DNA from: JBBWZH01 sp035544115
GTDB lineage: Bacteria > Actinomycetota > Actinomycetes > Mycobacteriales > CADCTP01
Assembly: GCA_963714145.1 (NCBI GenBank)
Contig: OY970235.1
Location: 6,510,001 to 6,574,000, forward strand
DNA length: 64,000 nucleotides
Reading direction: 5' to 3'
The notes under the pieces: generated by a model
What the model was told of the DNA's origin: nothing
Seen by the model: only the letters and a program-made list of their open reading frames with translations
Databases searched by the model: none
Shown: piece by piece, positions 50,255 through 57,727 of the stretch
Layout: the number at the start of each line of letters is the position of its first letter
Position numbering within the stretch: the stretch's first letter is position 1
Translations under genes and position numbers: made by a program

Positions 50255-51349
50255 ATGGCGCTCCTGGGTCGGCCCAGCCGGCACCCGCCCGCGCTGGCGG
50301 ACGGACTGACCGCCCGCTGCCTGCCGCGGTACGCCCTGCCGGTGACCGCCGCGGCGGTGCCGGTCGCAGCTCTCGGGCTGTTCGCGGTGACCGGCCTGCA
50401 AGGGGTGGCCGGCTTCGTGGTGGTGTCCGCGCTGCTGTTCGCGGCCGCGCAGACAGCGCTCAGCTACCTGGTGGAGGGCCGGCGCAGCGCGGTCGACCGG
50501 CTGTGTACCGCGCTACTGTGCCTCGCGTTCGCGGCGGCCGCGCTGCCGCTCCTGCTCATCGTCGGATACACGGTTCGGCAGGGTCTCAAGGTCGTCGACC
50601 TGCAGTTCCTCACCCACTCGATGTTCCGGATCAACCCGGAGAAGGTCGGCGGCGGCGTCTACCACGCGATCGTCGGAACCCTGGTCCAGGCACTGCTGGC
50701 CGCCGCGATGGCCACTCCGGTCGGCGTCCTGGTCGCGATCTACCTGGCCGAGTACGGCGGCCGGCGGCGGTTCGCCCGCCTGGTCAGCTTCGTCGTCGAC
50801 GTCATGGCCGGCGTGCCGTCCGTCGTCGCCGGCCTGTTCATCTTCACCGCCTGGATCCTCGTGCTCGGGTTCCAGAAGTCCGGCTTCGCCGGGGCGATGG
50901 CCCTGTTCGTCGTCATGCTGCCCGTGGTGATCCGCTCCGCCGACGAGATGCTCCGGCTGGTACCCGACGAACTACGCGAAGCGGCCTACGCCCTCGGCAT
51001 CCCCCGGTGGCGAACGATCCTCCAAGTGGTCCTGCCGGCCGCGCTCGGCGGCATCGTCACCGGCGTCATGCTCGGGGTAGCCCGGATAGCCGGAGAGACC
51101 GCCCCGCTGCTGCTGCTGGTCAGCCTCAACCAGCGCATCGAGTTCAACCCGTTCGCCGGACAGACCGATCCGCGGCCGCAGGAAACGCTCCCGACGCTGA
51201 TCTTCGAGCAGTTCGGCGTAGCGGCCGGCAATGCCGAGTCACCGCCGTTCCAACGGGCCTGGGGCGCGGCGCTGGTGCTCATCGTGTTGATCGGGCTGCT
51301 CAACCTCGTGGCCCGATTCGTCGCCCGGTTCGCCCGGGTCAGGGGCTAG
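50255..51349 (+). CDS. pstA: Phosphate ABC transporter permease PstA
   Basis: A 364-residue permease. It is longer than most PstA proteins (~290-300) because of two extra N-terminal hydrophobic segments (YALPVTAAAVPVAALGLFAVTG). The core has FLTHSMFRINPEKVGGGVYHAIVGTL, MAGVPSVVAGLFIFTAWI and the EAA loop LREAAYALGIPRWRTILQVVLPAALGGI, then ARIAGETAPLLLL. It starts 3 bp after pstC. Confidence 0.92.
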   Translation: MALLGRPSRHPPALADGLTARCLPRYALPVTAAAVPVAALGLFAVTGLQGVAGFVVVSALLFAAAQTALSYLVEGRRSAVDRLCTALLCLAFAAAALPLLLIVGYTVRQGLKVVDLQFLTHSMFRINPEKVGGGVYHAIVGTLVQALLAAAMATPVGVLVAIYLAEYGGRRRFARLVSFVVDVMAGVPSVVAGLFIFTAWILVLGFQKSGFAGAMALFVVMLPVVIRSADEMLRLVPDELREAAYALGIPRWRTILQVVLPAALGGIVTGVMLGVARIAGETAPLLLLVSLNQRIEFNPFAGQTDPRPQETLPTLIFEQFGVAAGNAESPPFQRAWGAALVLIVLIGLLNLVARFVARFARVRG

Positions 51350-51395
51350 GCCTGCCACACGCAGGCACAGCCCCACGGTAGGTGGGAGGTCAACC

Positions 51396-52172
51396 GTGGC
51401 CAAGAGCTTGGACATCTCCGGTCTTGACGTCTACTACGGCAGCTTCCTGGCCGTCCAGGACGTCTCGATGACCATCGAACCCAACGCCGTCACCGCACTG
51501 ATCGGCCCGTCCGGCTGCGGCAAGACCACTGTGCTGCGGGCTCTCAACCGGATGCACGAGGTCACCTTCGGCGCCCGGGTGGAGGGAAAAGTGCTCCTCG
51601 AGGGCGAGGACATCTACGCCCCCACCATCCCAGCGGTCAGGGTGCGCCGGACCATCGGCATGGTCTCCCAGAAACCCAACCCGTTCCCGACCATGTCGAT
51701 CTACGACAACGTGGCCGCCGGGCTCCGGCTGACCGACCGCCGCAATAGGTCCGGGTGGAACGACGCGGTCGAGCGGTCACTGCGCCGGGCGAACCTGTGG
51801 GAGGAGGTCAAGGACCGCCTGGCCAAACCCGGAACCAGCCTGTCCGGCGGGCAACAGCAACGCCTCTGCATCGCCCGGGCGATCGCAGTGGAACCGCAGG
51901 TACTGCTCATGGACGAGCCATGCTCAGCCCTCGACCCGGTCTCCACCCTGGCAATCGAGCAGCTGATCACCGACCTGAAACGGCGATACACCATCGTCAT
52001 CGTCACCCACAACATGCAGCAAGCAGCCCGGGTCAGCGACCGCACCGCGTTCTTCACCGTCGCCGGCAACGGCCACCCCGGACGGCTCATCGAACTGGCA
52101 GACACCGCGCAGATCTTCAGCCAGCCAACGGACAAGAAGACCGAGGACTACATCACCGGCCGGTTCGGCTGA
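51396..52172 (+). CDS. pstB: Phosphate ABC transporter ATP-binding protein PstB
   Basis: A 258-residue ATPase with the PstB-specific pattern: Walker A LIGPSGCGKTTVLRALNRMHE, Q-loop IGMVSQKPNPFPTMSIYDNVAAG, signature SLSGGQQQRLCIARAIAVEPQ, Walker B LLMDEPCSALDPVS and H-loop VIVTHNMQQAARVSD. GTG 51396 follows GGGAGG. No phoU follows, which is unusual for a complete pst operon. Confidence 0.94.
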   Translation: MAKSLDISGLDVYYGSFLAVQDVSMTIEPNAVTALIGPSGCGKTTVLRALNRMHEVTFGARVEGKVLLEGEDIYAPTIPAVRVRRTIGMVSQKPNPFPTMSIYDNVAAGLRLTDRRNRSGWNDAVERSLRRANLWEEVKDRLAKPGTSLSGGQQQRLCIARAIAVEPQVLLMDEPCSALDPVSTLAIEQLITDLKRRYTIVIVTHNMQQAARVSDRTAFFTVAGNGHPGRLIELADTAQIFSQPTDKKTEDYITGRFG

Positions 52173-52302
52173 CCGTGGGTCCGGCAGCGCAGCCGCCGAA
52201 GGCTGCGTCACCCGGCGGTTCGGGCGCTTGAAACGCTTAAACCGGCCGGCCGCTACTGTGGGAGGTAGTGCGAGCGCTGTCAAGAGCACAGGAGAGGCGG
52301 AC

Positions 52303-52935
52303 GTGACAGGTCAGCCGACAGCGGGGCCGGGCGGCGCCGCTCGGCGTCCACGGCTGGCCGACGTGGCCAGCGGCGCCGGCGTGTCAACCGGCACGGTGTC
52401 GCTGGTGCTGCGCGGCGAGCCGGGCCCGAGCGCGAAGACCCGCCGCCGCGTGCTCGAGCCGCCGGCCGTGCGGCTGCTGACCGACGGGCAGCAGTGGATC
52501 GACTTCTTCGCCGCGGTCTACGACCTCTACCGCCGCCGCGGCGTGGCGCCGGCGCTCGGCCGATTCCGCGGCGAGGCGTTCGCGGAATCCGACCGACTGG
52601 CCATGGCCCGGGCGACGGACCTCAACACGAACGAACAGGCCCTCGCCAACGCCACATACTGGTTCGAACACGAGCTGCGCCAGTACCCGGCGGTCCACCT
52701 CGACCTCGACGCGCTGAGCGGGCACGCCGGACGGATCGTGCTGGCAGCCGGGCGGGAATCAGGCGGCCACCCCTGCCACGACGCCACCATGGAACTGGGC
52801 ACGAGACTCGGCCGGCGCGTGACTGAACTGCCCGGCGGGCACGTGGGCTTCATGACCCACGCCGCCGCGTTCGCCACCGAACTCCTCCAGACTCTGCCCG
52901 GCCCGGCCGACATCGGCCGCCGCCCCGCTGGCTGA
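52303..52935 (+). CDS. Chimeric ORF: LacI-type HTH joined to alpha/beta-hydrolase C-terminus
   Basis: A 210-residue ORF of two unrelated parts. Residues ~15-55 are a LacI HTH (RPRLADVASGAGVSTGTVSLVLRG, AKTRRRVLE). From PPAVRLLTDGQQWIDFFAAVYDLYRRR to the end it matches the last part of actinobacterial alpha/beta hydrolases (RLAMARATDLNTNEQALANATYWFEHELRQYP, ELPGGHVGFMTHAAAFA with the late His). The LacI ligand domain and the hydrolase nucleophile region are both missing, so a deletion fused two genes in frame. GTG 52303 has AGGAG. Function is doubtful. Confidence 0.7.
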   Translation: MTGQPTAGPGGAARRPRLADVASGAGVSTGTVSLVLRGEPGPSAKTRRRVLEPPAVRLLTDGQQWIDFFAAVYDLYRRRGVAPALGRFRGEAFAESDRLAMARATDLNTNEQALANATYWFEHELRQYPAVHLDLDALSGHAGRIVLAAGRESGGHPCHDATMELGTRLGRRVTELPGGHVGFMTHAAAFATELLQTLPGPADIGRRPAG

Positions 52936-53114
52936 CCGGATCGGCCGGTCACATCCCGCGCCAAGCCGCCAATCGGGTGGGCGCAGCGCGCGGACGTCCG
53001 CACCGGAGGTCGCCGCGCCTGGCCTGGGCCGTGCGCTTCGACTCGGACCCAGGCGGCCGGCAGGGGCGGCGCCGTCCGACCCGCCCCTGTCTTGTCAGGC
53101 CGCTGCCGCGCGGG

Positions 53115-53708
53115 TCAGCGTTGGTAGGACAGGCGGGTCATCATCCCGGCCTCGGCGTGGTAGGTGTTGTGGCAGTGGCTGGCCCACTGCCCGGGGTTGT
53201 CGGCGACCAGGTCGGCGACGACTGTCTGGTGTGGACGGACGATGACGGTGTCCTTGCGCGGGCCCGGTCCGCTGTTGCCGCGGATGGCGAGGGTGTGGCC
53301 GTGCACGTGCATGGGGTGGAACATGGTCGGCCGCTGGACCACTGCCGTGCCACCCGCGGCTGCCCAGTCCACCGCCGTGCCGCGGCCGGTCACCGGGTCG
53401 ACCGCGAGGACCGCCCGCCCGATCAGCGGCCGGGCTGTCTCGGCGAACTGTTCGAGTGTCACGTCAACGAAGTGCTGGTGCTCGGGCAGCCACAGCACGC
53501 AGTGGCCCCGGAAGTCCGCACCGTCCCAGCGCGGGTTGGCCCCGTACCGCGTCGCTGCCCGGCCATCGGCCGGGTTGATCACCAGCTCCACCGGCCACGC
53601 CTGGGCCGAGATCCCGAACTGGCCGAACGCGGCGGCCAGCGTCAGCGCGGCGTCGATGCAATGGTTCGCCCGCTCACCGGCCGCGTAGTACCGGTACAGG
53701 TGCGGCAA
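53115..53708 (-). CDS. Chimeric ORF: unknown Cys/His domain joined to multicopper oxidase C-terminus
   Basis: A 197-residue ORF. The N-terminal ~125 residues (ANHCIDAALTLAAAFGQFGI, WDGADFRGHCVLWLPEHQHFVDVTLEQF) look like an actinobacterial protein with a transglutaminase-like Cys...His...Asp pattern. The last ~70 residues are the multicopper oxidase copper end (PTMFHPMHVHGHTLAIRG, ASHCHNTYHAEAGMMTRLSY: HxxHxH and HCHxxxH), lacking the three cupredoxin domains needed for activity. TTG 53708 is the only start; a stop lies just upstream. Probably a deletion chimera. Confidence 0.65.
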   Translation of the reverse strand: MPHLYRYYAAGERANHCIDAALTLAAAFGQFGISAQAWPVELVINPADGRAATRYGANPRWDGADFRGHCVLWLPEHQHFVDVTLEQFAETARPLIGRAVLAVDPVTGRGTAVDWAAAGGTAVVQRPTMFHPMHVHGHTLAIRGNSGPGPRKDTVIVRPHQTVVADLVADNPGQWASHCHNTYHAEAGMMTRLSYQR

Positions 53709-54050
53709 CAGCCAGATCGGCAGCCGATCCGGCGGCGCCCCCCATCGCGATCATCGAGGCAATGTCCTCGGGGACCTGCCGAAACGACCGGACCCCGCCC
53801 GGCCGCCGCCCTTGGACTTCTTCGCCTTGCGTCGCCGCGACTCCGGCACGACCAGCAACCTACGAGACAGACAGCACACCGTGGCCACACCACTCCGGAC
53901 CGTCACCTGTCAGCCAGGCGCCCAGCTGAGCCAGACCTGGAGTGCCGCCTCGACCAGCCGTCCTTTAGCCGGCCGACGGTCACTCACAGTGATCAAATTG
54001 GCCGGCGCATGGACCCCTGTTGATCTTCGTTTGCACGCTGGCCGACCGCG
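53709..54050. other. Stretch without recognisable gene
   Basis: About 340 bp before the att arm repeats. On the minus strand short Arg/Lys-rich peptides appear in alternating frames, consistent with an eroded gene end, but no family can be named. Confidence 0.45.
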
Positions 54051-54071
54051 TGGTCAATTTTTGGTCAATCT
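54051..54071. repeat. Direct repeat TGGTCAATYT, possible integrase arm sites
   Basis: TGGTCAATTT (54051-54060) and TGGTCAATCT (54062-54071) repeat at 11-bp spacing, one helical turn, 17 bp from the att copy. AT-rich against the local background. The position fits arm-type integrase binding sites beside a tRNA attachment core. Confidence 0.45.
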
Positions 54072-54087
54072 GGGACTCGTCCGGCGC

Positions 54088-54173
54088 GGCGCAAGATCAC
54101 CCTCCGGCGTAAAAGCCCAGGCCAGACATGGAGCCGCCTATCGGAATCGAACCGATGACCTGCTCATTACGAG
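54088..54173. repeat. Right attachment-site copy overlapping the tRNA-Thr 3' half
   Basis: Partner of 40676-40761 with 84 of 86 positions identical. Including a weaker left extension the match is 89 of 92. The identity ends inside the tRNA at the 5' side of the anticodon loop. Confidence 0.85.
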
Positions 54174-54204
54174 TGAGCCGCTCTGCCGACTGAGCTAAGG
54201 CGGC
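54129..54204 (-). tRNA. tRNA-Thr (anticodon CGU)
   Basis: Folds as a complete cloverleaf on the minus strand. Acceptor GCCGCCT pairs with AGGCGGC, D stem GCTC/GAGC, anticodon stem GCTCA/TGAGC with loop CTCGTAA (anticodon CGT), variable AGGTC, T stem ATCGG/CCGAT with loop TTCGATT, discriminator T. The 3' CCA is encoded. It reads ACG codons. The 3' half also forms the right attachment copy, so an element that integrated here restored the tRNA. Confidence 0.97.
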
Positions 54205-54343
54205 ATGCCGCGGGGGGTGCGGCAAGCCGGGTCAGTGTAGCGGGTGAGGTGGGGTGGCGGCGCGGGCGGTCATGATGGAGCGGGCTGCCGGGCGTCCACG
54301 AAACGCCGGCGGCGACGTCTCGACCGTGACCCGGGAGTGCTGC

Positions 54344-54997
54344 ATGCCGAGTTCTGACGGTGCCCAGGTGGTGCGCCACCCGCTGTTCGCGCGGTTCTTC
54401 AGCCGGTTCGCGGCCCGGGACGAGGAACGCGGGCAGGCGGAGCTGCGGCGGGAGCTGCTGGCCGGGCTGGCTGGGCGGGTGCTGGAGCTGGGCGCGGGCA
54501 ACGGGCTGAACTTCCGGCACTACCCGGCGACGGTGGCCGGGGTGGTCGCGGTGGAGCCGGAGGCGTACCTGCGGGGGCGGGCGGTGTCGGCGGCGCAGGC
54601 GGCACCGGTGGGCATTCAGGTGGTCGGCGGGGTGGCGGGGCAGATCCCGGCGGCGGACGGGTCGTTCGACGCGGCGGTGGTGTCCGGTGTGCTGTGTTCG
54701 GTGGCGGACGCGCCAGCGGCGCTGGCCGAGCTGCGGCGGGTGCTGCGGCCGGCCGGCGAGCTGCGGTTCTACGAGCACGTACGGGCGGCGGGGCGGCTGC
54801 GCGGCCGCACCCAGGACGCCGCGAACGTGCTCTGGCCGCGGCTGATGGGCGGCTGCCACCCGAACCGGGACACCCGTACCGCGATCGAGCTGGCCGGCTA
54901 CCAGATCGTCAAGTGCCGCAGCCTGGTCTACCCGCCGACGGCGCGGTTCTCCCCGGTCGCCCCGCGCATTCTCGGTATCGCCCGACCCGAGCTCTGA
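54344..54997 (+). CDS. Class I SAM-dependent methyltransferase
   Basis: A 217-residue methyltransferase. Motif I is GRVLELGAGNGLNFRHYP, motif II GVVAVEPEAYLRGRA, then VVGGVAGQIPAADGSFDAAVVSGVLCSVAD and LRRVLRPAGELRFYEHVRAAG. The pattern resembles METTL7/UbiE-like small-molecule methyltransferases. ATG 54344 has GGGAG at ~7 bp. Its 3' end overlaps the convergent phosphoribosyltransferase gene by 70 bp. Confidence 0.9.
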   Translation: MPSSDGAQVVRHPLFARFFSRFAARDEERGQAELRRELLAGLAGRVLELGAGNGLNFRHYPATVAGVVAVEPEAYLRGRAVSAAQAAPVGIQVVGGVAGQIPAADGSFDAAVVSGVLCSVADAPAALAELRRVLRPAGELRFYEHVRAAGRLRGRTQDAANVLWPRLMGGCHPNRDTRTAIELAGYQIVKCRSLVYPPTARFSPVAPRILGIARPEL

Positions 54998-55554
54998 TCG
55001 GGGCGATCCATCAGCGCCAGGTCGGTCAGCGGCACCCTGTCCGTGCAGAGTGGACAGTCCACAGCGGACCAGAGTGGGGCGTCGACGCGTTCGACCGCGT
55101 GTACCGGCAGGGCACCGGCCACCGATGTCACCGCGGAGCCGAGCACCAGCAGCGCGCCGAGCGCGACCGGCTCGCCGCCGGCGGACCGCACCGCGGCCAG
55201 CGTGGCGCCGACCGCCGACCCGGCGTTGATCGCGTCGTCGACGACCGCGACCCGCCGGCCGGGCAGCCGCCCCGCCAGACTCCCCGGCAGCCGGTACGAG
55301 GCACCGGACCGGACGGTGTAGCAGCAGTCCACGTCGAGGCGGGCCGCCAGCAGTTGGGCCACGAAGGCGCCACCGGTCAGCGGGCCGCAGAGCACGTCCA
55401 CCGGGGGCAGCGCCGCGGCCAGCGCCGCGATGAACGGGTCGAGCCGGCGGGGGCGGACGAACAGCCCGTCCAGATCCAGCCAGAGCTCGCCGTGGTGGCC
55501 GGACTCGTACCGGAAGTGCCCGCGCCGGGCGCCCAGCAGGCTGTACAGCGTCAC
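54928..55554 (-). CDS. Phosphoribosyltransferase-fold protein (orotate PRTase-like)
   Basis: A 208-residue type I PRTase-like protein. GHFRYESGHHGELWLDLDGLFVRP opens the fold, VDVLCGPLTGGAFVAQLLAARL follows, and the PRPP-binding loop is RRVAVVDDAINAGSAVGATLA (consensus VVDDVxTTG). Here Ala-Ile-Asn replaces the usual residues after DD, so substrate may differ from orotate. GTG 55554 overlaps the ricT stop (GTGA), so translation is coupled. The C-terminus carries CPLCTDRVPLTDL, a CxxC-like addition. Confidence 0.82.
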   Translation of the reverse strand: MTLYSLLGARRGHFRYESGHHGELWLDLDGLFVRPRRLDPFIAALAAALPPVDVLCGPLTGGAFVAQLLAARLDVDCCYTVRSGASYRLPGSLAGRLPGRRVAVVDDAINAGSAVGATLAAVRSAGGEPVALGALLVLGSAVTSVAGALPVHAVERVDAPLWSAVDCPLCTDRVPLTDLALMDRPDQSSGRAIPRMRGATGENRAVGG

Positions 55555-56386
55555 TCAGCGGGCGGGTTGTAGCGCTCGTCGTGGGCCTGGCGGGGGGCGC
55601 AGACGGAGGCGCGGGAGCAGGTGCAGGTGCGGCCGCCGTCGGCCAGGCGGACCCGGACGGTGTCGCCCGGCACGTTGTGGTCGACCACCCGGCCGGGGCC
55701 GTCCGGGGTGTCGACCTGCGCGCCCTTGGCCGGCATCGTCTCCTGCGCCTTCACGTACAGCGGGTGCTCGTACTTCAGGCAGCACATCAGGCGGCCGCAG
55801 GCGCCGGAGATGCGCAGCGGGTTCAGCGGCAGGTCCTGGTCCTTGGCCATCCGGATGCTGACCGGCTCGAAGTCGTTCAGGAACGTGGCGCAGCACAGGT
55901 CGCGGCCGCAGGAGCCGATGCCGCCCTGCACCCGGGCCTCGTCGCGGGCGCGAGAGCTGGCGCAGCTCGACCCGGCACTTGCAGGGTGGCGCCGAGGTCG
56001 CGGACCAGGGCGCGGAAGTCGACCCGGTGCGGTGCGGTGAAGTAGATCGTGGTGCGGTTCGCGGACGGTAGGTGGTCGACGCCGACGACCTTCATCGGCA
56101 GGCTGTGCTCGCGGATCAGTTGCTTCGCCGCGACCCGGGCGTCCGCCTTGCGCCGCCGGACCAGCGCGTCGCGCTCCAGGTCGGCGTCGGCGGCGATGCC
56201 CACCAGCCGGGGGAAGCCGTCGGTCTCCTCGGAGACCCACTGCGGCGCCCAGACGCACTCGGCGACCTCGGCACCGTCGTCGGTCGGCACCAGCACCTTG
56301 TCGCCGACCTTCGGCGTGTACCCGCCCGGATCGAGGTAGTACAGCCGTCCGTACCGCTCGAAGCTCACCGCGCAGACCATGCCCAT
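55551..56386 (-). pseudogene. ricT: RicT/PSP1-family protein, frameshifted in this sequence
   Basis: The N-terminal frame gives MGMVCAVSFERYGRLYYLDPGGYTPKVGDKVLV to HRVDFRALVRDLGATLQ. The C-terminal frame continues RARDEARVQGGIGSCGRDLCCATFLNDFEP, ISGACGRLMCCLKYEHPLYV. These hold the Cys clusters that bind Fe-S in RicT (YaaT) complexes, which affect RNA processing and development. Two extra bases, one near 55980 (CAAGTGC) and one near 55950 (TCGCGCC), break the frame over ~30 bp; removing both restores CRVELRQLSARDEARVQGGIG. A sequencing or assembly error is as likely as real inactivation. Next to holB as in other actinobacteria. Confidence 0.85.
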
Positions 56387-56497
56387 GCGGTGGAGCCTAC
56401 GGCGTCGCCGGGCCGCTGGCCTGCCGGCGGCTCGCCGGCCTGGCCGGACAACCCGCCGCCGGCCGCTGCGGCAGCCGGGTTCGGCGGCCCCGGCCGG

Positions 56498-57688
56498 CTA
56501 CGGCAGGCGCAGCGTTACCGCCATGGCCTCGACGGCGATGCGCGGTTTCACGTTCAGTTCGACCGCTTCGCGGCAGGCCAGCACCGCTTCCAGCCGGATC
56601 AGCGCCTCCTCCGAGCTGAGCCGGCCGGCCACCCGGCGGACGTCGGCCTGCGCCTCCGGGTGCGCCGGTGGCACGTCCGCGGCGGACTGCACCAGCAGCA
56701 CGTCCCGGTAGAACGCGGCGAGGTCGACCAGGGCGCGATCGAGCGCGTCCCGCTGGGCGCGGGTGGCCCGGGACTTCTGCCGCTTCTCCAGGTCGCGCAG
56801 CGCGCCGGCGCTGCCGCGCACCGAGGCGGCCACCCCACGCCCGGTGCCGCCGGCCCCGTACGCCTGCTTCAACGCGTCGGTCTCCGGCGCGTCCAGCTCG
56901 GCGGACAGCGCGGTGGCCTCCTGCTCGGCGGTGCTGACGAGGTGGTCGGCGGCGGTGAAGCAGGCGGCCAGGCTGGTCAGCGACGCGGGCACCGACAGCA
57001 CCGCGCGCCGCCGCTCCCGGGCGGCGGCGTCCCGGGCCAGCCGGCGGGCCCGGCCGATGTGGCCCTGTGCGGCCTGCGCGGCCCACTCCGCCTGCTCCGG
57101 GTCGACGCCGTCACGGGCGACCAGCACCGCGGCGACCGCGTCCGGCGGCGGGATCCGCAACGGCACCAGCCGGCACCGGGACCGCACCGTGACCGCCACG
57201 TCGTCCGGGTGGGTGGACGGCGCGCAGAGCAGGAACACGGTGCGCGGCGGCGGCTCCTCGACCGCCTTGAGCACCGCGTCGGACGCGGCTTCGGTCAGCC
57301 GGTCGGCGTCCTCGATCAGCACGACCTGCCACCGGCCCCCGGCCGGCTTGCGCGCCGCGGTCAGCACGATGGCGCGCATCTCGTGCACCGGGATGGACAG
57401 CCCTTCCGGGATGACCGAGTGGACGTCGGCGTGGGTCCGGGTCCGCACCGTGTGGCAGCCCGCGCACTCGCCGCAGCCGACGCCGTCCCGCTCACACTGC
57501 AGGGCCGCCGCGAAGGCCCGCGCCGCCACCGACCGGCCCGACCCGGGTGGCCCGGTGAACAGCCAGGCGTGCGTCATCGCGCCCGGGTTGATCGGCTCGC
57601 CGGCGACGATCCGGGCCGCCGCGGTCGCCGCGGCCCGCAGCGTGGCCACCGCGTCGGACTGCCCGACCACCTCGTCCCAGACAGTCAC
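56498..57688 (-). CDS. holB: DNA polymerase III delta-prime subunit
   Basis: A 396-residue clamp-loader subunit. VWDEVVGQSDAVATLRAA opens the AAA+ domain, with Walker A-like GPPGSGRSVAARAFAAAL, the zinc module CERDGVGCGECAGCHTV, Walker B-like WQVVLIEDADRLTEAASDAVLKAVEEPP and sensor 1 SRCRLVPLRIP. GTG 57688 is chosen for GGGAGGGG at 6-bp spacing; GTG 57694 abuts that site. Cytosolic, part of the replisome clamp loader. Same strand as the kinase gene 39 bp upstream. Confidence 0.95.
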   Translation of the reverse strand: MTVWDEVVGQSDAVATLRAAATAAARIVAGEPINPGAMTHAWLFTGPPGSGRSVAARAFAAALQCERDGVGCGECAGCHTVRTRTHADVHSVIPEGLSIPVHEMRAIVLTAARKPAGGRWQVVLIEDADRLTEAASDAVLKAVEEPPPRTVFLLCAPSTHPDDVAVTVRSRCRLVPLRIPPPDAVAAVLVARDGVDPEQAEWAAQAAQGHIGRARRLARDAAARERRRAVLSVPASLTSLAACFTAADHLVSTAEQEATALSAELDAPETDALKQAYGAGGTGRGVAASVRGSAGALRDLEKRQKSRATRAQRDALDRALVDLAAFYRDVLLVQSAADVPPAHPEAQADVRRVAGRLSSEEALIRLEAVLACREAVELNVKPRIAVEAMAVTLRLP

Positions 57689-57727
57689 TGGCACCCCCTC
57701 CCGGAGATCATCATGTCAGCCGGGACG

